A DNA stretch of 20,486 nucleotides from WTJX01 sp045106295 (GCA_045106295.1 JBGCEI010000140.1:1-20486); one strand, 5' to 3'. Counted from the first letter of the stretch, positions 8,397-15,605 are shown. Notes: generated by a model not told the origin, from the letters alone. Translations and numbers: made by a program.

Positions 8397-8771
8397 ATGT
8401 CTAAAGTAGAAACCACCATTTTAAAATTAATAGAAACAGAAAAAAATGCATTATCTCATCAGGAGATACAAAAAGAGTTAGGCGATCTATGTAACCGAGT
8501 TACTATATACCGTGCATTAGATCGGTTAATACAAAAAAGAGAAGTACATAAAGTAATTGATACAAATGGAGTTTCTAAATATGCTGGTTGCAATCATTCG
8601 TGTGAGCATGAACATAACCATGATCATATCCATTTCAGTTGCCAAGTATGCAAAAAAACAACCTGCCTAGAAAACGTATCACTACAGTTTAACCTCCCTG
8701 ATAATTATACACTGAAAGAAACGAACTTCACCATGTCTGGAGTTTGCAATCAGTGTCATAATTTAAGTTAG
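8397..8771 (+). CDS. Fur/Zur-family metal-responsive transcriptional repressor
   Basis: A short (124-residue) Fur-superfamily DNA-binding protein. The winged helix occupies about 1-60, with the recognition helix in NRVTIYRALDRLIQ (33-46). The dimerisation and metal domain follows: a Cys/His-dense stretch with C65, H67, C69, H71, H73, H75, H77, H79, then CxxC at C82/C85 and a second CxxC at C117/C120 with H121. The two CxxC pairs are the structural zinc site of the family; the extra His/Cys cluster favours a zinc sensor (Zur-like) over an iron sensor, but this is inference. The start at 8397 lies only 8 bases after operator site 2. It is divergent from the lipoprotein-receptor operon it most likely represses. 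A terminator hairpin separates it from convergent atpC. Confidence 0.88.
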   Translation: MSKVETTILKLIETEKNALSHQEIQKELGDLCNRVTIYRALDRLIQKREVHKVIDTNGVSKYAGCNHSCEHEHNHDHIHFSCQVCKKTTCLENVSLQFNLPDNYTLKETNFTMSGVCNQCHNLS

Positions 8772-8783
8772 TTATAAACCAAA

Positions 8784-8817
8784 AAATCCTAGCCATCAAT
8801 AAAGACAACTAGGATTT
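8784..8817 (-). terminator. Terminator after atpC (between convergent atpC and the Fur-family gene)
   Basis: Perfect 9-base arms AAATCCTAG (8784-8792) and CTAGGATTT (8809-8817) around a 16-base loop. Read on the minus strand the stem is followed by a run of T (8781-8786 complement), so it should mainly stop atpC transcripts; the plus-strand T run is weaker. Confidence 0.7.
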
Positions 8818-8836
8818 AAATTTCTTTAAAAGAAAC

Positions 8837-9091
8837 TTACTTTGTTTCTTCTGCTACTCCTGTAGCTAATACAGTTATTTTTTCAGGGAGAACTTCTACT
8901 ACTCCACCTGTCACTACCACTTCTTTCGTATCACTACCTGTATCTATCTTAACTGTTCCTTGTGCTAAAGAACTAATTGCCGGAGCGTGATTTTTCAATA
9001 CTTGAAAAGATCCTTTTGAACCTGGAAAAATAGCAGAAACTACTTCTCCTTCAAATACTTTATAATCTGGTGTTACTATTTCTAAAAACAT
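8837..9091 (-). CDS. atpC: F1Fo ATP synthase epsilon subunit, short form
   Basis: Central-stalk subunit linking the gamma rotor to the Fo c-ring. The 84 residues cover only the N-terminal beta sandwich: MFLEIVTPDYKVFEGEV, then the FPGSKGSFQVLKNHAPAIS region and GGVVEVLPEKITVLA. The C-terminal helical hairpin that inhibits ATP hydrolysis in E. coli (about 138 residues) is absent, as is usual in Bacteroidota. It lies 11 bases after a lipoprotein gene, which separates it from atpD; terminator downstream. Because a hairpin lies between atpD and these two genes, epsilon may be made at a lower level than beta, which would fit the 1:3 subunit ratio. Confidence 0.95.
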   Translation of the reverse strand: MFLEIVTPDYKVFEGEVVSAIFPGSKGSFQVLKNHAPAISSLAQGTVKIDTGSDTKEVVVTGGVVEVLPEKITVLATGVAEETK

Positions 9092-9102
9092 ATGATTCGC
9101 TT

Positions 9103-9642
9103 TTAATAATTTTCTAAATTCAAGTGATGCTTTTCTTCTTCTTCTTCTTTTTTTACTTCAACACCATCAAAATACAACTTACTAGGAGCCGAAGTACGGT
9201 ACCATGTCCCCATTATTTTTTTCCATTTTGTTTTACTAATCCATTCCAATGGCTGTGAATCTGGAATTTGCCAGATTTCTTGAACAACTACGTACGCTTC
9301 TGTCTCAGATGTAAGCTCAACTCCTACGATATTCGAAACTAAATCAATGTACTGATCTCTATTATCGTACCAATGGTGGTAGTAGCCAAATGCAATGTCA
9401 ATTGGATTCACGTTTGGATCAATAAAGGTAGAAAGGTAGTTTATTTCGTTTTCAGCATCTTCAGAAAAGTGCTCTAATTGATCATTGAAACGAGAAGCTC
9501 TAATCAATAAAAAACGTTCAGATAAAGTGGTAATAAATCTTTTCTCTTCTGCTTGCTCTGTTTCTACAACATCTTTTGTCTCATTAGAACAAGAACTAAA
9601 AACAAAAAAGAGGATTAATAACCCAAGAAACTGCACTTTCAT
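9103..9642 (-). CDS. Lipoprotein of unknown function between atpD and atpC
   Basis: Not recognised. A 179-residue protein with a lipoprotein signal (LGLLILFFVFSSC, lipidated C18), then a charged linker (KDVVETEQAEEK). The body has an alpha+beta look: a helix about 37-70 (TTLSERFLLIRASRFNDQL), YYHHWYDNRDQYIDLV (88-103), then strands ending in WISKTKWKKIMGTWYRTS. The last part resembles the final strands of NTF2/SnoaL-like folds (a W-K-K-x-x-G-x-W-Y pattern), but that is only an impression. The tail KKEEEEEKHH is encoded by a pure GAA run. Its place inside an atpD/atpC pair, 11 bases before atpC, suggests coexpression with ATP synthase; a cell-envelope lipoprotein has no obvious part in that complex. 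Confidence 0.8.
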   Translation of the reverse strand: MKVQFLGLLILFFVFSSCSNETKDVVETEQAEEKRFITTLSERFLLIRASRFNDQLEHFSEDAENEINYLSTFIDPNVNPIDIAFGYYHHWYDNRDQYIDLVSNIVGVELTSETEAYVVVQEIWQIPDSQPLEWISKTKWKKIMGTWYRTSAPSKLYFDGVEVKKEEEEEKHHLNLENY

Positions 9643-9663
9643 ATTTGTTGTGTTTTAATAAAT

Positions 9664-9711
9664 AAAAAAAAGACGGTCTTTATGATTAACATAGAAACCG
9701 TCTCTTTTTTT
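9664..9711 (-). terminator. Hairpin terminator or attenuator between atpD and the lipoprotein-atpC pair
   Basis: Arms AGACGGT (9671-9677) and ACCGTCT (9697-9703), extended inside by a TTATG/CATAG helix around ATTAA, with a run of seven A before it and of seven T after it, so it can work on both strands. It lies directly after the atpD stop. I see no clear promoter between it and the next gene, so partial readthrough may feed atpC. Confidence 0.7.
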
Positions 9712-9721
9712 GGAGTTACTT

Positions 9722-11230
9722 TTAAGCTACTTCAGCCAATAATTTTTCTCCTTTAGCAATGGCATCATCGATAGTTCCTACTAAGTTAAACGCTGCTTCA
9801 GGAAGGTGGTCTAACTCACCATCAAGAATCATATTGAATCCTTTGATGGTATCTTTGATATCAACCAATACTCCTTGAAGACCAGTAAACTGCTCTGCTA
9901 CGTGGAATGGCTGAGATAAAAAACGTTGGATTCTTCTTGCTCTATGCACGGTTTGCTTATCTTCTTCAGAAAGCTCGTCCATACCTAGAATAGCAATGAT
10001 ATCTTGCAACTCTTTGTAACGCTGTAAAATTTCTTTTACTGCTTGAGTAGTATTGTAGTGCTCATCTCCTAAAATATCTGGCGTTAAGATTCTAGACGTA
10101 GAATCCAATGGATCTACTGCTGGATAGATACCTAGCTCAGCGATCTTACGAGACAATACAGTAGTTGCATCTAAGTGAGCAAATGTTGTTGCTGGTGCAG
10201 GGTCAGTTAAATCATCCGCTGGTACATAAACCGCTTGTACTGAAGTAATTGAACCGTTTTTAGTAGATGTAATACGCTCTTGCATTAATCCCATCTCTGT
10301 AGCTAATGTAGGCTGGTAACCTACTGCTGATGGCATACGACCTAACAATGCTGACACCTCAGATCCTGCTTGTGTAAATCTAAAGATGTTGTCTACGAAG
10401 AAAAGAATGTCTTTTCCTGCTCCATCACCTTCACCATCTCTGTAGTATTCTGCTAATGTTAAACCAGAAAGAGCTACTCTTGCTCTTGCACCTGGAGGCT
10501 CATTCATTTGACCGAATACGAATGTTGCTTTAGATTCTTTTAAGTCTTCTACTTTTACTTTAGAAAGGTCCCAACCACCTTCTTCTTCGATGGAGTCAAT
10601 AAAGTCTTTACCGTAGTTTACGATACCTGCTTCAATCATCTCTCTTAGAAGGTCGTTTCCTTCTCTTGTTCTTTCACCCACTCCAGCAAATACAGAAAGA
10701 CCTTCGTATGCTTTTGCGATGTTGTTAATTAATTCCTGAATAAGTACTGTTTTACCTACTCCTGCTCCTCCGAACAAACCAATTTTACCACCTTTTGCGT
10801 AAGGCTCAATTAGGTCAATTACTTTAATTCCTGTAAAAAGAACTTCTGTGTTTGTAGAAAGATCTTCGAATCTAGGTGCATCTCTGTGAATTGGTAACCC
10901 ACCTTTCTTAGAAGGCTGAGGTAAACCATCGATAGCATCTCCTACTACGTTAAACAATCTTCCTTTAATATCTTCACCAATTGGCATGATGATAGGACTT
11001 CCGTTATCAATAACTTCAGCTCCTCTTGTAAGACCTTCAGTACCTTCCATAGCAACGGTACGAACTCTGTTCTCACCTAAGTGCATTTGTACTTCAAGTA
11101 CTACTTTTTGCCCATTAGGCTTTAATACTTCTAATGAATCTAAAATATCTGGAACTTTAGACCCTTCAGCCTCAAAACTTACATCCACTACTGGACCAAT
11201 TATTTGAGATATTTTTCCCTTGTTTGCCAT
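9722..11230 (-). CDS. atpD: F1Fo ATP synthase catalytic beta subunit
   Basis: Catalytic subunit of the F1 head, making ATP from ADP and phosphate. Seen: Walker A GGAGVGKT (154-161), the catalytic glutamate in GERTRE (E186), Walker B in ILFFVDNIFRF (275-285), and the C-terminal DELSEEDKQTVHRARRIQRF segment that contacts gamma and epsilon. The protein has 502 residues against about 460 in E. coli; part of the excess is an acidic insertion around 212-233 (SIEEEGGWDLSKVKVEDL), which I associate with Bacteroidota beta subunits. A strong promoter (TTG-N20-TATTTTTG) precedes it. atpA, atpG and the Fo genes are not next to it, so the atp genes are split into at least two loci. Confidence 0.98.
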   Translation of the reverse strand: MANKGKISQIIGPVVDVSFEAEGSKVPDILDSLEVLKPNGQKVVLEVQMHLGENRVRTVAMEGTEGLTRGAEVIDNGSPIIMPIGEDIKGRLFNVVGDAIDGLPQPSKKGGLPIHRDAPRFEDLSTNTEVLFTGIKVIDLIEPYAKGGKIGLFGGAGVGKTVLIQELINNIAKAYEGLSVFAGVGERTREGNDLLREMIEAGIVNYGKDFIDSIEEEGGWDLSKVKVEDLKESKATFVFGQMNEPPGARARVALSGLTLAEYYRDGEGDGAGKDILFFVDNIFRFTQAGSEVSALLGRMPSAVGYQPTLATEMGLMQERITSTKNGSITSVQAVYVPADDLTDPAPATTFAHLDATTVLSRKIAELGIYPAVDPLDSTSRILTPDILGDEHYNTTQAVKEILQRYKELQDIIAILGMDELSEEDKQTVHRARRIQRFLSQPFHVAEQFTGLQGVLVDIKDTIKGFNMILDGELDHLPEAAFNLVGTIDDAIAKGEKLLAEVA

Positions 11231-11270
11231 ATTAACTATGAATCAGGTTTGTTTAAGAATTAATTTGCTG

Positions 11271-11301
11271 CAAAAATAGAGGGAATAGCTACCATATCCA
11301 A
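11271..11301 (-). promoter_or_regulatory. atpD promoter
   Basis: Minus strand: TTG (11299-11301), 20 bases, TATTTTTG (11271-11278), a full match to TTG-N17-23-TAnnTTTG. Leader of about 35 bases. I see no equally good promoter for the divergent plus-strand gene in the remaining ~160 bases; it holds only AT-rich sequence. Confidence 0.6.
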
Positions 11302-11464
11302 CAGTTGTCTAAACTTTTATCCACCATTTTTTACAATTTTTAAAATAATGATTCTTAATTCATTTACATGAACTAGTAAATACCTATTTTAGTGATGAAG
11401 ACAACTAAACACACGTAATTTAAGAGTGTTAATTGAACATTTTATCACACCATCAGAACGGAAT

Positions 11465-12430
11465 ATGACTCTAGCCCTTCTCTCTTTACTTTTACTAATC
11501 GTAACTATTGTTCCCTTTAAAAGAAAAGAGAATCAGGTTATCGATTTTCTTACACTCATAAAACCACTTATTTTACTCTCACAGCTTGCTCTATTTACTC
11601 TATTCATATTTAAATGGAATACACTAGAGACAATAGAAAAACCCGTTTTCGCTTTACTACTAATCGCCATCATTTATCATATTATTATTTTAAGTCCCTA
11701 CAATCGTTTGTACCCTAAAAGAAAGAAAAAGAAGAATGAAAGAGCCTCTTACCCTATTAGTTTACTGACTACTGCCGTGAAACGATCGAAGAAGGACAAA
11801 ACTTCATTTACTAACGTAATAAAGGAACACAACCCTGATATTTTTCTTACATTAGGTTCTGATAAAAAATGGGAGGACTCATTCAATGAACTAGAAAAAA
11901 TCTATCCTCATTCAGTTCGAGTACCTAAAGAAACACGCTATGGCATGCACCTCTATTCTAAGTACCGGCTAGACAATGTATCTATTAATTATTCTGTTTA
12001 CGATGATATCCCTTCTATTTCGTGTACCGTTCAATTAGGAGATACGCTTTCATTAGACTTACATGGCATACGCTCTATTACTATGAACGAAAATAAAAGA
12101 AGAGAATCAAAAGAAGATGAGTTATTAAAATTAGGAAAAGAACTTAGAACAAGCACCTCTCCTACTTTAGTATTCAGCAGGTTGCACAAAGTCCCTTGGT
12201 CTAGAAAAGTAATAGATTTCAAGAAAGCAAGTAGATTGATCGACACAAAAATCGGAAGGAGTTCTGCCACTTTATTATCTCACACTCCTTTAAATTATTT
12301 GTTTCATTCCTCATCTATCTACATTACAGATGTAAAATCTGTTAAACGAAAAGGTTTGGCGAATAGCCCTCAATATGCTAAATTTATAATTGAAAAGACA
12401 CTTAATACATCTCAATACAGAAAATCATAG
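11465..12430 (+). CDS. Membrane-anchored EEP-fold (endonuclease/exonuclease/phosphatase) protein, apparently inactive
   Basis: Three N-terminal membrane helices (about 1-18, 30-50 and 61-77 from this start), a basic linker (KRKKKKNER) and a ~215-residue soluble domain. The ATG at 11465 begins directly with the first helix; a GTG at 11426 would add 13 residues. The domain follows the EEP scaffold known in membrane-anchored Bacteroidota proteins (VIKEHNPDIFLTL, YPHSVRVPKETRYGMHLYSKYRL, VPWS, RLIDTKIGR, PLNYLFHS). However, the residues that make the active site are replaced: the first-strand Asn (TTAVKR), the metal Glu (TLGS), the His of the LHPxPP loop (HGIRSI), Asp and Asn of GDLN (SRLH), Asp-His of PLDHIF (PLNYLF) and Asp-His of SDH (NSP). 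The frame is intact, so it looks like a maintained pseudoenzyme. A lipocalin-like lipoprotein gene follows after 30 bases. Confidence 0.7.
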   Translation: MTLALLSLLLLIVTIVPFKRKENQVIDFLTLIKPLILLSQLALFTLFIFKWNTLETIEKPVFALLLIAIIYHIIILSPYNRLYPKRKKKKNERASYPISLLTTAVKRSKKDKTSFTNVIKEHNPDIFLTLGSDKKWEDSFNELEKIYPHSVRVPKETRYGMHLYSKYRLDNVSINYSVYDDIPSISCTVQLGDTLSLDLHGIRSITMNENKRRESKEDELLKLGKELRTSTSPTLVFSRLHKVPWSRKVIDFKKASRLIDTKIGRSSATLLSHTPLNYLFHSSSIYITDVKSVKRKGLANSPQYAKFIIEKTLNTSQYRKS

Positions 12431-12460
12431 TAATTTCAAAAATTAAAACAATAAACAAAA

Positions 12461-12931
12461 ATGAACATAAAATCAACAAAACTTATAGTGTTAAGTATCA
12501 TTACACTTTTAGTATCAGTAACCGCATGTAAAGATGATAACAGTGTATCCCTAGAAAGCATATCAAAACTTGATTCTCTCACTACTGTAAATTTATTAGC
12601 ATCCACCTCATCTTCAAAGAAGTGGAGTACTCAATCATTCACTTTTGCAGGGGAGAATGATACTTGTAGACTTGATGACGAAATCACTATTTACCCTAAT
12701 GGTACTTACACTTACGATGGAGGAGCGATTTTATGTGGAGGTCCTGATAGTTTAAAAACAAAAACTGGTACTTGGTCTTTTAATTTCGACGATCAAAGAG
12801 TCGTATTTACACCAGACATTGCTACAAACCCTGAAACCACTGTTGAAATAGTTTCACTAAATGACTCAATTGTAACATTAAAAAGCTCTTACCTATTAAT
12901 ACCTATCACAGGAACTTACAAGGTTAAGTAA
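12461..12931 (+). CDS. Lipocalin-like small lipoprotein
   Basis: A 156-residue lipoprotein: signal MNIKSTKLIVLSIITLLVSVTAC with lipidated C23, then a Ser-rich linker. The body matches the pattern of the Bacteroidota lipocalin-like lipoproteins: KKWSTQSFTF, then C69 in DTCRLDDEITIYPNGTY, C87 in AILCGGPD, and GTWSFNFDDQRVVFTPD, finally a GTYKVK end. C69 and C87 may form a disulfide. Function unknown; binding of a small hydrophobic ligand is only implied by the fold guess. It begins 30 bases after the EEP-like gene on the same strand, so the two are probably one operon. It ends just before a long hairpin shared with the convergent lolD-like gene. Confidence 0.75.
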   Translation: MNIKSTKLIVLSIITLLVSVTACKDDNSVSLESISKLDSLTTVNLLASTSSSKKWSTQSFTFAGENDTCRLDDEITIYPNGTYTYDGGAILCGGPDSLKTKTGTWSFNFDDQRVVFTPDIATNPETTVEIVSLNDSIVTLKSSYLLIPITGTYKVK

Positions 12932-12950
12932 CTAGGTTAAAAAAGAAAGA

Positions 12951-13009
12951 AGAAATATTAAGCTACAAGACTAACCAACTATTTTACCGTCTTGTAGCTT
13001 AATATTTCT
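12951..13009. terminator. Long hairpin terminator between convergent genes, one arm inside the lolD-like coding sequence
   Basis: Arms 12951-12971 and 12989-13009 are perfect 21-base reverse complements around a 17-base loop. On the minus strand the first arm encodes the RNIKLQD codons of the ABC ATPase, the loop encodes its last residues and stop, and the second arm follows the stop, then a pyrimidine run TCTTTCTTTTTT. It can end the minus-strand gene and, on the other strand, the lipocalin-like gene. Confidence 0.75.
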
Positions 13010-13624
13010 ATGCGCTAGTTTCGCTAAGTCCTCATTATGAGTCACAACCACCACAGCACGCTCTTCGTTTGTTAATTCTAATAATAACTGGTGAAGCGTC
13101 TCTGCATTCTTGGAATCTAAATTCCCACTTGGTTCGTCAGCTAGCACTAGTTTAGGGTCATTAATCAATGCTCTAGCGATGGCTACACGCTGCTGCTCAC
13201 CACCAGAAAGTTCAGAAGGCTTGTGCTCCGCTCTATGTACCACACCTAGCTTATCTAATAACTGTTTTCCTCTTTCTGTTAATTCTTTCTGATTTCGTTT
13301 AGCAAACATGCCTGGCATCATCACATTTTCTAGTGCAGTAAACTCCGGTAATAAGTTGTGAAACTGAAATACAAATCCCATCTGTTGGTTTCTGATCGTA
13401 GCCATCTCTTTTTCACCTAATGTATGAATAGCCACATCATTGATCTGAACCTCTCCTTTATCTGGCGTATCCAACGCTCCTAGGACATGTAAAAGCGTAC
13501 TTTTACCTGCTCCTGAAGCTCCAGTGATACTCACCATCTGCCCCGTATCGATCTGAACATCTACTTCTTTTAAGATTTCTAGTTCCCCGTATGCCTTACA
13601 AATACCTGTTGCTGTTAATAACAT
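12971..13624 (-). CDS. ABC transporter ATP-binding protein, LolD/MacB type
   Basis: ATPase of a LolCDE-like lipoprotein-releasing or MacB-like exporter at the inner membrane. The 217-residue protein has a complete ABC set: Walker A GASGAGKST (35-43), Q-loop Q87 in FVFQFHNLLPEFTALEN, signature LSGGEQQR (139-146), Walker B LVLADEPSGNLD with catalytic E164, and switch H196. The FQFHNLLPEFTALENVMMP stretch is typical of LolD. No permease is adjacent; in Bacteroidota the LolD-type ATPase is often encoded alone, which fits. It is divergent from sucC (73 bases between starts). Its 3' end forms one arm of the long terminator hairpin. Confidence 0.88.
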   Translation of the reverse strand: MLLTATGICKAYGELEILKEVDVQIDTGQMVSITGASGAGKSTLLHVLGALDTPDKGEVQINDVAIHTLGEKEMATIRNQQMGFVFQFHNLLPEFTALENVMMPGMFAKRNQKELTERGKQLLDKLGVVHRAEHKPSELSGGEQQRVAIARALINDPKLVLADEPSGNLDSKNAETLHQLLLELTNEERAVVVVTHNEDLAKLAHRNIKLQDGKIVG

Positions 13625-13645
13625 TGAAATGATTCCCTTTTTTAA

Positions 13646-13676
13646 TTGCTAAAAATAGTCAAATAAATTAGCTTCG
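13646..13676 (+). promoter_or_regulatory. Probable sucC promoter
   Basis: TTG (13646-13648), 20 bases, TAGCTTCG (13669-13676), one mismatch to TAnnTTTG. It would give a very short leader of about 15 bases to the ATG at 13698. Confidence 0.4.
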
Positions 13677-13697
13677 CATTGTTAACGTAAACGAATT

Positions 13698-14891
13698 ATG
13701 AATATTCACGAATATCAGGCAAAAGACATACTGTCAAAATACAACGTAAAGGTTCCTTTTGGTATCGTTGCAGACTCTGTAGAAGGTGCTGTTGCAGCTG
13801 CTAAAGCAATCAATAAAGAAACTGGATCAGACTATTTTGCGGTAAAAGCGCAAATACACGCTGGTGGTAGAGGAAAAGGTGGAGGTGTAAAAATCGCCAA
13901 AAACTTAGATGAAGTAAAAGAATATGCTGATCAGATTTTAGGAATGACATTGGTTACTCCTCAAACTGGGCCAGAAGGTAAGTTAGTAAGCAAGGTGTTA
14001 ATTACACAAGATGCTTTCTACCCAGGTGAAAACGAACCTCAAGAATATTACCTTTCTATTTTATTAGATAGAGACACTAGCCAAAACATAATCATGGCAA
14101 GTACTGAAGGTGGTATGGAAATAGAAGAGGTTGCTGAATCTAATCCTGAAAAAATCATTAAAGAATGGATCGATCCTACTACAGGTCTACAACCATTCCA
14201 AGCACGTAAAGTTGCTTTCGCTTTAGGTCTTGAAGGTGCCGCTTTCAAAGACATGGTAAAATTCATCTTTGCCTTATACAATGCCTATGTAGAGTCTGAC
14301 TCTTCCATGTTTGAAATCAACCCTGTATTACAAACATCTGATAACCAAATCTGGGCATTAGATGCAAAAGTAAATATTGACGATAATGCCATGTACAGAC
14401 ACAAAGACTACCCTGCTCTTAGAGACGAGAGTGAAGAAGATCCTTTAGAAGTAGAAGCTTCTAAGTCTGACTTAAACTACGTGAAACTAGATGGTAACGT
14501 AGGGTGTATGGTAAACGGAGCTGGTTTAGCGATGGCTACTATGGACATGATTAAGCTTTCTGGTGGTGAGCCAGCTAACTTTTTGGACGTAGGTGGAGGT
14601 GCTAATGCACAAACGGTTGAAGCTGGTTTCAGAATCATCTTAAAAGACCCTAACGTAAAAGCAATCCTAATCAATATATTTGGTGGTATTGTTCGTTGCG
14701 ACAGAGTAGCAAATGGTGTAGTAGAAGCATACAAAAATATTGGAGACATTCGTGTACCTATTATTGTAAGACTTCAGGGTACTAACGCTGAAGAAGGTGC
14801 TAAAATCATTGACGAATCAGGTCTTAAAGTACAGTCAGCTGTTTTATTAAAAGATGCTGCCGACAGAGTAAAAGAAGTTTTAAACAGCTAG
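13698..14891 (+). CDS. sucC: Succinyl-CoA synthetase (ADP/GDP-forming) beta subunit
   Basis: TCA-cycle substrate-level phosphorylation: succinyl-CoA to succinate with formation of ATP or GTP, working with SucD (not in the window), which carries the phospho-histidine. The 397 residues match the family length (388 in E. coli). ATP-grasp domain first: MNIHEYQAKDIL start, nucleotide-binding IHAGGRGKGGGVK (53-65), Mg ligands N208 in EINPV and D222 in ALDAKV. Then the CoA-ligase-type domain with GAGLAMATMD (274-283), FLDVGGGANAQTVEAG (295-310) and GGIVRCDRVANG (329-340). Single gene, ended by a strong terminator. Standard housekeeping copy. Confidence 0.98.
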   Translation: MNIHEYQAKDILSKYNVKVPFGIVADSVEGAVAAAKAINKETGSDYFAVKAQIHAGGRGKGGGVKIAKNLDEVKEYADQILGMTLVTPQTGPEGKLVSKVLITQDAFYPGENEPQEYYLSILLDRDTSQNIIMASTEGGMEIEEVAESNPEKIIKEWIDPTTGLQPFQARKVAFALGLEGAAFKDMVKFIFALYNAYVESDSSMFEINPVLQTSDNQIWALDAKVNIDDNAMYRHKDYPALRDESEEDPLEVEASKSDLNYVKLDGNVGCMVNGAGLAMATMDMIKLSGGEPANFLDVGGGANAQTVEAGFRIILKDPNVKAILINIFGGIVRCDRVANGVVEAYKNIGDIRVPIIVRLQGTNAEEGAKIIDESGLKVQSAVLLKDAADRVKEVLNS

Positions 14892-14918
14892 TTTTTAGAC
14901 TTTTAGATTTTCAGATCG

Positions 14919-14943
14919 TAAGATTTTAAGATTTTAAGATTTA
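14919..14943. repeat. Short tandem repeat, period 8 (AAGATTTT)
   Basis: About three head-to-tail copies of AAGATTTT just after sucC, preceded by decayed variants (TTTTAGAC, TTTTAGATTT, CAGATC). Low-complexity intergenic sequence between the sucC stop and its terminator; no function evident. Confidence 0.6.
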
Positions 14944-14951
14944 AAAAAAGT

Positions 14952-14988
14952 AAAAGCCTTCCTTTCGATATGAAAAGAAGGCTTTTTT
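14952..14988 (+). terminator. sucC terminator
   Basis: Arms AAAAGCCTTC (14952-14961) and GAAGGCTTTT (14977-14986) around a 15-base loop, followed by T residues (TTTTTTG). A classic intrinsic terminator on the plus strand; it separates sucC from coaE. Confidence 0.85.
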
Positions 14989-15013
14989 GTTTTAGAATCT
15001 GTAATTTAAGAAA

Positions 15014-15598
15014 ATGATTAAAGTTGGTATCACAGGAGGAATAGGTTCTGGAAAAACGACCGTTTGCAATCTACTTGCATCCATGGAATACCCTGTATTC
15101 GATGCTGATACAATTGCTAAGCAGTTAATGAATAACGATCCACAACTAGTGGAGCAAATAACAACTACTTTTGGTACTGACGCTTACACTGACGGCACGT
15201 TGAACCGACCGTTTTTAGCTAAACAAGTATTCTCTAATAAAGAAAATATTGAACTACTCAACTCTTTAGTACATCCACGAGTAGGTATTGCTTTTGATAA
15301 TTGGTCAACTGAAAACAGAGAAAATAAAATCATAATCAAAGAAGCTGCTCTATTAATCGAAAGTGGTAGCTACAAAAATCTAGACAAACTCATCCTTGTA
15401 CAAGCTGACGAACAAACTCGTATTAAGAGAGTTCTAGAAAGAGATACTCAAAGAAGTGAAGCTGATATAAAACGAATCATAGCTAACCAATTACCCGAGT
15501 CAGAAAAGGAGCCTTTAGCTGATTTCATTATCTCAAACGATGGTAGTCAATCGGTGATTGAACAAATGAACAAGGTTTTGAAAGAACTCGAAGTATAA
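15014..15598 (+). CDS. coaE: Dephospho-CoA kinase
   Basis: Last step of coenzyme A synthesis: ATP-dependent phosphorylation of the 3'-OH of dephospho-CoA. The 194-residue P-loop kinase has the Walker A GGIGSGKTT (8-16), the FDADTIAKQL substrate-binding segment (29-38), HPRV (87-90) typical of CoaE, and the basic lid region TRIKRVLERD. Length and start agree with the family. Only 7 bases separate its stop from the next gene, so it is in an operon with the pseudouridine synthase, a pairing without evident metabolic logic. No clear promoter between the sucC terminator and the ATG. Confidence 0.96.
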   Translation: MIKVGITGGIGSGKTTVCNLLASMEYPVFDADTIAKQLMNNDPQLVEQITTTFGTDAYTDGTLNRPFLAKQVFSNKENIELLNSLVHPRVGIAFDNWSTENRENKIIIKEAALLIESGSYKNLDKLILVQADEQTRIKRVLERDTQRSEADIKRIIANQLPESEKEPLADFIISNDGSQSVIEQMNKVLKELEV

Positions 15599-15605
15599 TA
15601 ACGTC

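Noticed and set aside
7973..8404. A 143-codon open frame on the plus strand opposite the lipoprotein and crossing the operator region
   Set aside because: It is antisense to a clear lipoprotein gene, runs through both palindromes and ends just inside the Fur-family gene; its translation shows no family features.
11302..11464. Promoter for the EEP-like gene
   Set aside because: Only partial matches to the -7 element with wrong spacing were found in this AT-rich stretch.
12031..14749. Short minus-strand frames opposite the EEP-like gene and sucC, and a short plus-strand frame opposite the lolD-like gene
   Set aside because: Each lies wholly within a well-supported gene on the other strand and looks like a shadow.
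14891..14950. CRISPR-like array from the AAGATTTT repeats
   Set aside because: The unit is 8 bases with no spacers; it is simple low-complexity sequence.
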